Source: Ridgeia piscesae (taxonomy: Eukaryota > Annelida > Polychaeta > Sabellida > Siboglinidae). From it: a stretch of DNA of 64,000 nucleotides. Where the stretch lies: NCBI GenBank assembly GCA_025642075.2, contig JAODUO010000849.1, positions 133,501 to 197,500 on the forward strand. Direction: 5' to 3'. The notes under the pieces are model-generated. The model searched no databases. It saw only the letters and a list, made by a program, of their open reading frames with translations, and had not been told where the DNA came from. The position numbers and the translations under genes were made by a program. The stretch's first letter is position 1. Every line of letters starts with the position of its first letter. This document shows positions 12,001 to 24,400 of the stretch, piece by piece.

Positions 12001-13041
12001 AGCAAAATACTTGCTCAAAGGCACTACAAATGTAAACACGATGTGTACGTGGATCTTATGATTTCCTCTCACACAGCCAGGATGTGTGACAAAGGGTAGG
12101 CATAATGAAGTTTACATTTTAAGAATCCCCACAGTTTCACTGAGGCGAATATCAATTAAGCATCCATCATAAACATGATACATTACCACACAAAATAGTG
12201 GATTCCTGCAATCAGATATTGACACTGTACACTGGCAGTGTACACATGCAAAATTTCATTTTCACAATTATCACTGTGTTGCCATCTATTTCTGCAAATT
12301 TGACTCCGAGTGCAAAAGGCATTGCTTTTTGGGTGTATATTTTTGGGCAGTTTCCTGGTTTGTAGATTTTTACGTCTCCTATCAAACATCCATGTCGAGT
12401 GGCTCCATTCACCCATTGAACTCTTACTGATTAGTTAGTGTTGGTTTAAATAGTATTTATAGTTACATACTTATTGCACATACTGCATTTAAGATTCCAA
12501 GAAGCCTGTGCCTGTTAATGTATTGTATTTGCTCTGTAACTGTATACTGGACTTGTTTGTCCATTAACAGCATCTTAAATAATAGTAGATTCATTATTTT
12601 CTCTATCTACCTAAACACCTTCATCTAGCTCAATAATTTATATACAAAATAGTATTAAACACTAGATATTAAACAAATATTTATTCGTCATCTTTATCTG
12701 GCCAAGGAAAACAAAGTTAACTTATTTACACATGTATTTAAACAAGACTATGTAATTATGGTAAATGGAGCACATTTGTGTTTAACTATTAAATGCAGTG
12801 GATTTGTATTTTAAACTTACTCGTACTTTAAATTTGTATTTTGAATTTGTAATTTGTATTTGACTCCAACTCAGACATGTCCTACAACAGGATCAACAAG
12901 TGAATGCCTAATGAAGGCCCATGGCATGGATCATTATCGCGCTCAGCGCAAACATACATACACACAAACACACACACTTGATTGGAACCATGACATAACG
13001 AGGTGTGATCACAGGCGCAGTTGAGTGTCGTGGCGGTCGAC
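6063..13041. other. Intergenic region between HIGD2A and ARL10 3' ends
   Basis: The first 870 bp may be HIGD2A 3' UTR (AATAAA at 6932-6937). An inverted-repeat element fills 7390-8162. Repeated CTGCCAGGAA-type blocks occur near 9340-9440. I see no spliced or intronless gene with recognisable coding character from 8163 to 13041; short open frames here are AT-rich and lack motifs. A TTTATT at 12680-12685 could be the ARL10 poly(A) signal on the minus strand. Confidence 0.5.
7390..8162. mobile_element. hAT-like non-autonomous element, GGGGTCAAAT termini
   Basis: The left end reads ATGGGGTCAAAT (7390-7401) and the right end ATTTGACCCCAT (8151-8162), a perfect 12-bp terminal inverted repeat. Both ends continue into AAATAC-rich subterminal repeats (for example TTTAAATACAAATAC) in inverted orientation over about 100 bp. 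No transposase is coded within the 773 bp. A related partial end seems to be present near 12790-12875 (TTTGTATTTGACTCC). The superfamily call is by terminus style only. Confidence 0.6.
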
Positions 13042-16000
13042 TCACGAACACAGTCGTTTGAGTAATTTCTCCAGTTCATCAATGCCACTTGGGGAGCCTT
13101 TTGTGGCGACTGAGGTGGGAAGTACATGGACTGGATGCTCCAGTCGGCTGAGGTTGTCAAGTCCGAGCGCGTGCATTACCTCCTGCGCTGTCTTTGCTCC
13201 ACTCACATCCTGCTCAAACACAGGCAACAATCGGTGCAGAGCGTGTGACGATCACAGCAAAATAACAATTTAACAACATATTTATTTTTCAACACCAGGA
13301 AAAAATATATAATTTGGAATATGAGGTTATATTTACTGTTAGCAATAATTAGGTAAATACTATTGAGTCTAAGTCCTTGGAAATCAAACTCAGAGACGCA
13401 TCAATACAAATGGCTTAATCGATCTGAGTCAACAAACAAACGCAGTTGTCATCAGATCGATTTATACACCAGGGAGCTATGGTAGATAGGCAAGGTTGTA
13501 AAGCTGTCTTTAAATGATGGCAGAATTCAGCAATATTTTCGACTGATTTAACACTAGAAGGCAGTATATTCCAAAGAGTAGGCGCACCCACAGCAAAAGC
13601 CCCAGTCCCAATAATAATACTGACTTAGAGACAACTGTCTACCATCACTACCATTTATATTGGTGCACTACATTTTATGAGACTAAAGATTTCACAATTT
13701 ATATTGGATGTTTAATTAAAGTCACATGACTTGCAATGTTACACATTAGGTTTTACATAGTTGTTCCTAGCTAGGTAAATCATCCACTGATGGACCATTT
13801 CTTTTTATAAATTTATTTAAATCTGAACAATCATAAAAAATATTGCAGAACAATGTGTTTGGTACAAAATATTAACAAAAAGAGGATTTAAAAAAACATG
13901 TAACTTTTTGTTATATGGGTTATACGAACACTTGAAAGTTTGATGGTAATATTATATATATTTCAGACAGATTTGCTTTTTGCTCTGGAAGTTACCTGTT
14001 TATTTGCCACCAACACAATTGGAACCTTCTTCAAGCGGTCATCACCAGAGATTTCATGCAGTGCACTGAAGGCCTCAGAAAAGCGGGATGCGTCGCTGGA
14101 GTCAACCACGAAGACAAACACACTTGTATCCTGCACAAAGTTGTTCCAGTACTGACGCATCGACTTGGCACCGCCAACTGAAACAGGCACAAGACAGGTA
14201 CATATCAGTCAATCCAATGATGGATCAACAAATTATGCTATTGTTGGTACAACTTATATGACTGGAAATAGTTATCACTAATCATTATTATCTTGTAGCT
14301 GTATTACAACTTACAAGTGGCAACTGTGCTGACAAGAAGACATGTTGAAATGTCAAAGCTAAACAAACATAAAGAAGCAAAATTAGTGCTGTGTGACCTT
14401 ATATGGGTTGGTCATTGCTAGCACAATGAATAATTGTATGTTGATATGGTGTTATGAAACCATCACAACTAACAGTATAATTTGCAGCAAATTAAGGAGA
14501 AATAAATAATATCTACCGGGTACATTTACTGGGAACATTGTATTCACACAGCAATAAATATGAGACAACGCATTTTGGGTAGTTCAACATACTTTCCCAG
14601 AAACTCAGCTTGATCTTCCCCGTTTGGTAGCAGATGACCTTGAAACCCTGGGTCGGTTGAGTCACACTGGTCGGGTCATTCTTGCTGATGTTGGCTAGGA
14701 GGGTGCTCTTGCCACTGTTGTCTAGCCCCAGAACAAGCACTTTCCGCTCATTCTGGCTCTCTGTCTGAAAACATTCATTCGGTTTAGTCATCAAGATCAT
14801 CCACAGCATGACATTGTTACTTGTCAACTTGTCAGGGCCAAGACTTGTAGTACCTGACTGACATTTACTTGTCAACTTGTCAGGGCCAAGACTTGTAGTA
14901 CCTGAATGACATTTACTTGACAACTTGTCAGGGCCAAGACTTGTAGTACCTGACTGACATTTACTTGTCAACTTGTCAGGGCCAAGACTGGTAGTACCTT
15001 ACTGACATGGACAATTGCTGAGTTGCAACAGTATCTGTCTATTTTCTATCACAGATTTATATATCTATATTTCAGGGCCTGACACCATCCAACGCTGTAG
15101 TGGTGCAGGGTTTTCAGTCACACCCACAGCTGCACCATCACCCTTCACAGATATATTATTCGGTTCATGAGCCTGGGCAATCGCAATACCATGGTGACAG
15201 CCATTAAAGAAAACAACTGCCATTTTTAGTTGCCATCTGGAAAAAGGCTGTCCAACAAAATCAAAAGTATCATATTTAAAATAAAACCTCAATTCTGAAA
15301 TATAAAATGGTGGATGCGAAGGTCGACAAAGGTCAAGTGCGAATTATTTCACAACACTGAAATTGGCTGCCCACATACCAATACCTTGACCAAAAAATTA
15401 GCGTTACAGGTGGCGTACATCATGAGGTATAGGATCATTAGTCTTGGTGGTCACCATCTTTCATCATCAAACACTTCCAAATAAACATACGAGATAGACA
15501 TAGATCTTTTTAACCATGCTTACTGATTTCAATGATGAATAACTCTTTACAGTCTGTTGACTCTTATTGTGACTTGCATGCTTAAAATAGATTGTGGACT
15601 GTTGTTGAAGCCCAGCTCTGGGCTGTGACTTTTAGTAAGTTTTTCTATTGACAATCCTGGCTAGCCCATTCTGATTCAGGCCGTTTTGCCTGTTTTATTA
15701 TATTCTCTTTCATTCTTTTTTTCAAAATGTTGTCACCGCCAGAATTGTTCAAATCAAGGATTGCACATACACATATGCAGTGCACCAGCGTATTTATGAA
15801 AACTATGACAGTGTATCGACATTGTAGGACTTCATTGTGTATTATGTCTAAAAGACGTCTATTACTAGCAACACAATCCTAGGTCATGAATGCAGTTACA
15901 AATGGTTTCAAATGAACAATGGCATTCTTTTACCGGACCAAATCAACAGGTTTGTCCATCTGCAACCTCTTGGCACTCAATTTTAACCCCAACAAGGCAA

Positions 16001-17313
16001 CCAATTGTTTCCTTTGAACAGCGTCATGTACTGATATCGTGAATAATGATCATGGCCTCTGGGATACAAAGTTGGCAGGCCATTATTTATAAATTTTTGT
16101 TCTTTAATGTGTCAAATTGTTAGACAATTGTGCGTCATGAAGTTAATCTTAATAACTATCGAAATCCGCTAATTCGTAATTTGTTCGCCATCAGTGCAAA
16201 TATCCCTGGTGAAAACAGCACTGACTAAGATTAACGTGCTGTAGAACCAACTGGGCATAGGTGATTTTTCACTAGACATAAACAACATGTCTGGATAACA
16301 CCAGGTGTTTATTTGGGGGAGGGGAAACATTATGTAGGATAGTTTGGTATTGGTAGTACGTTGTGAAACATTGCACTGCATTAATCAAAGTCTGGGGGCC
16401 AGTCAGGCCAGTAGAGTTGGACATTTTGGGGACCCGACAGTGAATGTGGGGGCCTGCAGCCCACTGCTAAATTCAAACACTGATAGGAGTTTTGCAGTGA
16501 ACAATATTATGGGTACATGAAAGTGAATTCGGAATAAAAAAATGAGTAACTGTAAAACGTAATAATTTTTGCAGATTAAACACAGTCTGTGTCTGTAGCC
16601 TGGTGACGTGGGCTGGAATGATAGGTAGATGTTACTGAATCTGAAAGATTGTTGAAATTGGTGTAGTGTGGGTATATTTATAACTTCTGGTGGGGTGTAG
16701 ATACCAGGCTCTTAACATAAGACTGCCGGGTTGGAGTATGCGTGCATATGTTTTGAGGGGTAATCCGTTTTGAGGCATGCGTGGATTTGTATGTACTTGT
16801 TGGGATTCCTGTTTCGTGTATGGGTGGCGCAAGAATTAGGAGGTTGTGTCATTAACTTGCGAATTTGTGTTTTATCTGTGTAAGAAAATTTAGTTGGGTG
16901 TTGTAATCGTTGTCTTTCTGTTTCATGTGTCCCAACTGTTACCATAGCATGGGAAATGTGTGTGTCTATAATGAACCCAAATGTACAATATTCTATCCAC
17001 GTCGACCGGTTGCCAGGCATGTTGCCACGGCGCCTCCGTTCATGCCGCGGTATAGCGTCAGTAGTCACTCATTCCACAATAACTGACTGGATGTCACCGA
17101 CACGGCTACGCCTCCGATAATGATAGTGACGCTGAAGTGCATGCTTGATAGTGTGTTTACCTTCGTTTCATCGACGAAGCCTTCGTCCGTGTCTGCCCCT
17201 TGTTTACTGCCCAAATAGCGATATAACATATAACCAATACCAGTTGTCGTTGCAACTCCTGCACCAATAAGTAATGCAGTCTTAATGCACGAAGAGTTTA
17301 CCCCAGACGACAT
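13042..17313 (-). CDS. ARL10: ARL10-type small GTPase, complete, four exons, membrane-anchored
   Basis: Exons are 17313-17161, 14764-14593, 14177-13996 and 13209-13042, all with GT-AG borders (donors GTAAAC, GTATGT, GTAACT) and phases 0, 1, 0. The product is 224 aa. Residues 12-33 form a hydrophobic anchor (TALLIGAGVATTTGIGYML) in place of an N-terminal myristoyl helix. GTPase boxes follow: G1 GLDNSGKS (64-71), PTQGF (88-92), G3 WEIGG (107-111), G4 NKQD (167-170), G5-like TSV (201-203). The G3 box has Glu for the usual Asp and Ala where ARF/ARLs have the catalytic Gln (GGA), as in the ARL9/ARL10 subgroup (EIGG). This suggests weak intrinsic hydrolysis. NKQD is split by the last intron. ARL10 rather than ARL9 is favoured by the anchor and by its neighbours NOP16 and HIGD2A. 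The cellular role of ARL10 is poorly known. Confidence 0.88.
13450..13591 (-). pseudogene. LINE 3' tail fragment in ARL10 intron 3
   Basis: On the minus strand the segment reads GAPTLWNILPSSVKSVENI, then FCHHLKTALQPCLS. This is the common C-terminal tail of CR1/L2-like LINE polyproteins (APxLWNxLPxSVR, then FKxxLKTxLF). It lies between ARL10 exons 3 and 4 in the sense orientation. The 5' part is absent. Confidence 0.6.
14818..15008. repeat. 48-bp minisatellite, four copies, beside ARL10 exon 2
   Basis: Four near-identical 48-bp units (phase marker TTGTCAACTTGTCAGGGCC) start at about 14821, 14869, 14917 and 14965. They differ by only a few bases. The array begins about 55 bp upstream of exon 2 of ARL10 (on the minus strand), so it lies close to the branch-point region of intron 1. 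Confidence 0.9.
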
Positions 17314-19683
17314 TTTTTCCAGCGACGGACGACATCGCGTGGTCACGTGATAGTTATTTAGGGGCGAGATTTCGAGAAAACGTCAACAATGTTTGTTGTT
17401 CTTCAATTGGAAGGCGTTTTAAATGGATGTGGCGATTTTTAGCTTGAACTAGCTATACGTAACCTCTAAAAAAGGCAAAGACAAACTACAAAAAGCCATC
17501 CTTTTAAATCACACTATCACGGGAAGAAGCGACGAGATTTGTACGAGACTGGGAGTACAGCCTATGCAATGGAACCTACTAATGGAAAGGGAACGTTTTA
17601 AGTAGGCATTCTCTCGTTTTGGAGCACAATCAGCATAGCAGCTGATATGGCCCATTAAAACGAAGATATACACTATCGACTGACATGACATAACCTTGCG
17701 TACGCTGTGAATAAACCAGGTAAATCGAAATTCCCAATGACATTTATAATGGCCTTGACCTTGCTTGATCACAACAAAATATGTACACACCAGCCGTTTG
17801 ACCATGCATGAGTTTTTTAATGGGTCTGGTAATGTGCCATTAATCAGTCGGTAATTAATATATTCGACAGTATTTTTAGTTCTGGACAAACATGAAAGCT
17901 GTTTGCGTACTGTTTTTATTATGCAACCTCAGACTGAGTTCAGAGTTGACTCTTGACTGTCACTGACACTGTGTGACACACTGACACAGTGACACAGTGA
18001 GTATGTCGGTGCTGTTTACTTCTGATCTCAAATTAATGATGAACATCTGAATGGTACTTCTACATTAAATGAGAAATCCATTTCAACAAACTCTCGGCAC
18101 CATCCACCTTGTTGCTCCAGCCCACTTCACCAGACTATAGACACAGAGACTGGCCAAATTATTACACTTGTTTCAGTTTTTATTATTTTCTTCCAAATTC
18201 ACCTTCATGCACCCTTAGCATGGTATACTGCATAACTCCTATGTTAGCCCCATAAGGAGCTGTGTGGAGTCAACACACCTAAGAATTGGCACAGGATGCC
18301 GGATTTCCAACCCTCTTGCTTTTTTTTACTCTAATGTAGAGGAGTACTCCAGAGCCAGGGGAATTTTCTTGTGTATGATCTGACAATTCAAGTGCATTTG
18401 TATTACCTACAAGTTAGAGGATTAATATTACTTAAATGTAACAGTGATAATCTATTCAGTAATCTTGTACAACAACCCATTTGCATGTACATACTTTACC
18501 ATTGACTGAGTGCTGTACATACTTGACTATGAATTTATTATCAAGCAGTTTTTATTTAAACAACCACCAAAATGTGTTTACAATTGACATCACATACATA
18601 TATGGTGACATTGTAATGACCTTGTACTTCTTGTGTGAATTAATTGAATGGGTGTTGCACTGATCTCATATGATATCAATGAATCAGTTGGGTAAATTGT
18701 AAGTAGGGTTTGAGCATCTTGGCTTCCTACATGCAGTAGTTTCCAAACCATAATGTCTTTTGGACTGAAGGTCCAACATATTTGTAAATGGTATAACTCT
18801 GTGTGTACCACCCACAGAGTGTTGTTAGCTCCCATATCTAAAAAAACACTCATGATCTGTTTTTTTAAATTTGCATCTGACAGTGCTGCTGCTACGCATG
18901 ACATTTTAACATTTGATCGACTATTTTTTATAACTTGCAGGCCTAGGATCTAGAGCCCCGAAAGCTGGTTAATTGTCACAGTTCGCCCATTTTTTAAGGC
19001 ATGTTAAAGTAATTTTTGTTTAGTTAATGCACTGTTCTGCTTCTGCATTCACATAATTTGGCCATCTCGCAAGAATAAACAGAATATTTTCCCAATTAGG
19101 TGAACCTTGGACTAGGCAGTGACTGTGGTTCACTAAAAAATTAATTACTTACAGTCTCACAATATAAACTAAAGAACTTCAGGGCCTCTTGACCTAGTTT
19201 TAGTCCACTGGCAGTTGGTGTAAAGGTTCAACGGAGTTAAAGTATTACTTTGTGTGTGCCATTAGCGCACATATCTCATTGAAGATGTATTTTTCTAATT
19301 TTGCAGACGTTTCTCAGGATATTGTCACTATACCCATACAATTTAAATTTGATTAACTCATTTTAAGGCATTCAAAAACTGGCAAATGTTCATTTATATT
19401 TATCAAACTTGTGTTAAATGTGTAGGTGAAACATAACTTGACAGAGTCCAAGAAAGTAGATAGCATAATAAATAAACATTTGGTTGTGGAGAAAATAAAC
19501 TGCTACAATGACTCCAACTATCAAGTATCAAGTGGGTTGATTTGAAATTTTGAATTAGAACATAATGACATAAAGATAAAATTTTCTGGATTTGCGAACT
19601 GTTCATGAAACCAACCGTATGACTGAATGAACTTTTGTTGATGTCCAAATAAAGTTCTGACTGGTAATATTCTTCTCCACCAG
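17314..19683. promoter_or_regulatory. Divergent region ARL10 / P33MONOX-like unit A
   Basis: A palindromic E-box GTCACGTGA with core CACGTG at 17344-17349 lies about 31 bp upstream of the ARL10 ATG, a position typical of a TATA-less promoter. The region then runs divergently to the first recognised exon of unit A. A small palindromic cluster of ACACTG/CAGTGT words is at about 17955-18000. A 5' non-coding exon of unit A may lie here but I could not place it: the exon at 19684 starts with a good acceptor (CTTCTCCACCAG). Confidence 0.45.
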
Positions 19684-19699
19684 TGCACTCATGTTGAAC

Positions 19700-21471
19700 A
19701 TGGCGGACGGTTGCATGGTGACATCACAGACAGAGGGGCGTGATGATGACCCTTTTGCCAACTTCTCCTTTATGCCCCCAAAGCCCGTCGGGCGACTGCG
19801 TGCATTCACACGCCGCAGTAAGTACCGGGCGATGGCTGAGTTCCGCGGCACCCGGGAGAGGCTGGGATCGGAAACAAGTTTAGCAACGTTATCTGGTAAG
19901 TTCTTTCTGCTATTATAAGTACTACTAGTTGAATCTTTAAACTTTTAAAGCAATCTTCTTTGTTTCTAAGTTTTAAAGTAATGCTACTACCGGTAGTACC
20001 AATCATATTGGCTCAAGATAATATTTTATATTCATTTCTCCTGGTCCTAAGCATTCTCAACTTACTATTCCCTTTCCATTCCATTCCATTGGTTATTGAA
20101 CTGTTCTAACATATATTCACTCAGGTTTCTACAGGAAATATTCCCTGAATGGAATTCTCTGTCCAGAGTGAAATTGATCATGTACAGTGCTGACATCTAG
20201 TGGCCATATTCTAAGAAAAAACAATTTGATGACATTTTGTGCATAATTGCTTCAATAATCAGACCTGGTATTACACACTGTTTAAACACATCCATCTATT
20301 GAATGTACTTCAGGGCCTTGAGCATCAGTTGATGGAACTGTATCGTAGGCTGCCACGTAGTGGCTACAGACAATGGTGTACAGGGGTAGAAATAACTCCA
20401 GAATTTCTGGTAGTCAGCAGGACTACTTAGTTGGGAAATCCTGTAGTCCTCAGATATATCTGGTAGTCATATGGCCCAGATTTAAGCAACATAACATGAC
20501 AAACATAACATTAGAAAAATATTCCCAACTGTTGTGGTAGTCCATCGGACTACTGCTGTCATCATCTTTGGTAGTCCGACCAAGTTTCTGGTAGTCCTCG
20601 GACTACCGGACTACCACTATTTCTACCCCTGAGTGTATATTTGTGTATAAAAAGAGTCTTCATGCATTAATTGCTGAATGCTTACCAGAGAGGTTAAAAG
20701 TTTAAGATTGTGGTGTTTTGCCAGGCAATAAAGTGTAAAGCACATTAGCAGTACTAAATACTGGCAACAGCACTGTTATATAACTTACCTTTTGCAATCA
20801 TCATATAATGTTATATGCTGGTGTTTTTGCCAGGGTCACGGTCCAGACTTGACTCGAGTCGACTGATGTCGATGCAGGAGGATGCGCGTTCTCGCCGCAT
20901 TTCCTCCGAAGTCATGAAGCACCGGTTGTACGAGTCCGTCGTCACATCGCCACGGCGACGCCGCGTCTCCGTTCATGCCGGCTACTACGGTGGACAGATC
21001 GTCAACGACATGATGACGAGCTCGCAGGGGTACAGTAAGGCATTCATGATCCAGTCACTGCCTGTCACCCCTGCTCACAGCCAGCACCCTAGTCCAGAGG
21101 GTAGTCCAACGATGCTGCGCAAGTTTACATATGGTTACTTCTCGCGGGGGGCGACACCGCGGGAACGTACCCCAAGTGAGGAGGATATGTGTGTAGACAC
21201 TGACATACCTGAGGAGGACAGTTGGAAGGGACTGGCGAGTATGTTTAAGCCGCAGCCAAGGTGTATCCCGGCTGTCGATTCAAGCTGCCACAGCTACGTT
21301 TGTAGTGTCGATGAGGAGATGGCAAATGGAGCGGCGAAAGGAGGCGGAATGGCAGTCGATGGTGGCCTGGTGCTGGAGGCGCCACCTAGGGCGAAAATGT
21401 CGAAGAAGCGCACTCGCTCGCCGGCAAGCAGGGCTTTGGAAGACGACCGTCGCCATTCACCGGTGAACTGA
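19700..21471 (+). CDS. P33MONOX-like unit A, two coding exons, 277 aa (family tentative)
   Basis: The first coding exon ends at 19895 with a strong donor GTAAG (phase 1); it begins at acceptor 19682-19683 and has ATG at 19691 and, in better context (AACATGG), at 19700. The second exon (20834-21471) follows TTTTGCCAG and ends with TGA. The product is polar, rich in Ser, Arg and Pro, with no membrane segment: PPKPVGRLRAFTRRSKY near 25-41, SPRRRRVSVHAGYYGG in the middle, TPAHSQHPSPEGSP, then GYFSRGATP and EEDSWKGLASMF, and a basic end KKRTRSP. The order TP/SP-rich stretch, GYFSRG, W-x(3-5)-F resembles the KIAA1191/P33MONOX order GWFTSG, KWSLF, and the gene stands divergent to ARL10 as KIAA1191 does in human. 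The RDLN end motif is absent. That the gene is real is well supported (codon pattern, splice sites); the family is inferred. An AATAAA at 23721-23726 could end a 2.2-kb 3' UTR. Confidence 0.72.
20381..20631. mobile_element. MITE with CAGGGGTAGAAATA termini
   Basis: Perfect 14-bp terminal inverted repeats CAGGGGTAGAAATA and TATTTCTACCCCTG bound a 251-bp element. The inside carries several GGTAGTCCGAC-like words in both orientations. The CAGGG ends are typical of hAT elements. A clean 8-bp target duplication is not evident. It lies in the intron of unit A. Confidence 0.8.
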
Positions 21472-24400
21472 CTGTTGTAGCGGGTTTAGGCATTGGTTGC
21501 TGCATTGTGTGGTGTGTTATATTGTCTACTGTTGTACCAGCAGGTGGCGCTGTACAGCCTCTAGTCCCTGCCGTGTCGATGTCACCTATGTCGACATCAG
21601 CTCCGACGAATGTCGGCATAAGGTTTGACATTCACTGCACTTTCTTTTTGAACAAAGTGTTTTTGAGTCACTAAAACGCCCTCCTGTAAAATAGTTCCTG
21701 TTTTGGACGTTTGCTCAAGTGCCGTCGTTGTTAATGTTAAGGGTGCTGCTTCCTTCTGCTTTAGAATGTATATTATTCACTTTCTAGAGTGAATCTTTTA
21801 CGGTTCACTAATTATTTTGAAAACAGATTTGTGATGCTCGACATTGAAACTGATATTGTGTCGTAAGTTTTACTTTTAAAATATTGTATGTGATACATGC
21901 GAGGTGTAAGGAACATGCTCTTTCAAAGAACACTCATGGAAACCTTGCTCAGCACTGGTTGTGTGAGTGCTGACTCTATGATATTGCATAAGAGAAAATC
22001 AACACATCTCCGAAGGGTGGATTTCACCCAGGTGAAAATGTTAGATTCTCGAAAAGCCTTCCTAGTCCAACTGCCATGTATGGCAATCTTGTTAAATCTG
22101 TTAAAAACTCTTCAACGCCACAAGGCCTAGCACATGGCCCTGGAAGTATGAATATTAATAATGGTTGTTTAGTGCTAATGGACTGTAATAGGAATGCATG
22201 TCTTTAAAGGTGATATTTACCCATAAGTGAAAAGATGCTAAAGTCGTGTAAAAAATCTGGACGAAAGGCGTGACAGCAAGACATTTTTTTTAAATGTCTC
22301 CTGCATGGTTTTCAATAGCACAGTAAATGTACATGCATTGCATCCATGTTTCATGCACATTGTATATCCCGATTGTCTGTTAAGCACCATATGGTAACTG
22401 AAATGAAGAACTTAGTGTTAATGTTATTAATTTGGACGCAAATACTACGTTATAATTACGTCGAGGTCAGATAATCATGTAATGTTTTGATGGGTAAGAT
22501 TGATTGTGGTGAAGTATTAAATCAAAACAAAAGTTGCGTAGTATATTGGACACTCTGGATACCGGGAAAGGTGCAGCCTCATGTCGGGAACGTGACTGAG
22601 CAGAGTGTGTGTAATCTTGTCTAGTCATTCAGCTGTTGCCAGCACTGCCGCAGTGTTAACACATGTTCTGATCGAGTGTCGTCTTTTAAAAATCCAGTAT
22701 GTGCTTGCGTGTATGTAGGCGCATTAGTGGGTCATATTTTCTTTATACATGTAACAGTACCTGCCTGGCTTCATTAGTGGTAATAGTGGAATATAGTTTC
22801 ATTTAACTAATAATGTGCAGGATGTAGAGCGAGTAACTTTTGCACACCTTATAAAAAGAATCCTTACAGTTCCGGTACTACTTTCAGAAGAATGTCAAAG
22901 CGAGGCTGTCTTTTTTTTAATTAAAATGTTCATAATGCCAGAATGATCTGTTGAATGTACACTGCCCATGATATTGCATTTAACCAGTCTGAAAAATTGT
23001 TTGCTATTTTAACTTTGAGCCTGTAAGATGTTCATATTGTAAAACAAAATTCAGTTTGATTTGTAAACATCTGTTATTATCAGGAAATTGTTGTAGATGC
23101 AAGCTGCTTACCTGTAAAGTTGGATTGTTCCCACGCCCTGATTGCAAATAGGAATTTAGTACAACTGATTCGGCAGATGTCCTGGTGAATAATTACCACC
23201 CATTTATTTTGGGTAAGGATATGGACAGCGTCGCTTTTCATAACATTTTACAGCTGTATATACCATTTGGTGGACCTTGTCAAAAACATCCGAAGGTATG
23301 TGTACACTTGTGTGTATACATGCATGTTCATTTGCACACCAGATAGGACGTAGCTGGATGGTTGCACAAACAGGATGGGTGTGCGTGTGTGTGACGTGTA
23401 AATAGTAGTCTGCTTATGTACATAGATAGTCATGGCACTGCAAAGGGAACTTGCCTGACAGGTGTCTTGGGGGCTTACCTTCTTAGGGCCAGTAGTTGTC
23501 TTCTGTTAACTTTCACTATGCACCGTCAAATTTATAGTTACATAATATATATATATATATATATATATACACAACACTTGTACAGAAATATATCTCCTAG
23601 CCAATGTGGTATCACTGTAGAACTGCCTTGGCTGGCTATTATGGCTATTATTTTGAAAGAAACGCACAAATCTGTTCTCAGAAAAGCTTCTTAAATGTAG
23701 CTACACTGTAATAAGCTGTGAATAAAGTGTCATGGAAGTTGAATTAATTTGAACAATTTATCTCCACTTGATGTGGATGCAACTGAAAGAAAATGGACAG
23801 TGTTAATTTTTATTCTCAGAAAATGTAAGATTTTATAATGACTGCTAATATTTCATGTATGCATGTGTTTTATGCCTTTTCGATCCGTTACATAGCTATG
23901 GTCTGCTGAAATTGCAGTTACTCATAGCATGACCCTAATAACTGATCACCTGGTTTTGTTGTACATATATTAAGGTGATTTCGAAATTTAAGTCTGAATT
24001 TTATACCACCTTCTATGGGTGCAATCTATCTTCTGTTTGGGATCATTTCACTAAGAGAAAATCTCACAGGGAAATCTATTGTTAAACAGATTCAGGTGTT
24101 AAATTTAATGAGCTTTTCTAAATTGCAAAATATGACCACCTTATAACTGAGGACACTATTTCCATGATACATCGGTGAAACTGTCCTGGTGTCATATGGT
24201 GTTGTTGACAGTTTTAAGTATACAAGATCACAGTTAAGGAGTGAAATCCATTTTAAAGAGCAAACCTAAAGAGCTCAAGAATGTTAGTGAAACTGTCCCA
24301 GGAGATTACTGCAAGTCCTACACTGTAGTGAAGTGGGTAGAAGGGAGGTCTCCACTGTTGTAGATGCTGAGACTTTATAAAAGAACACTCTTGTCTTGTA

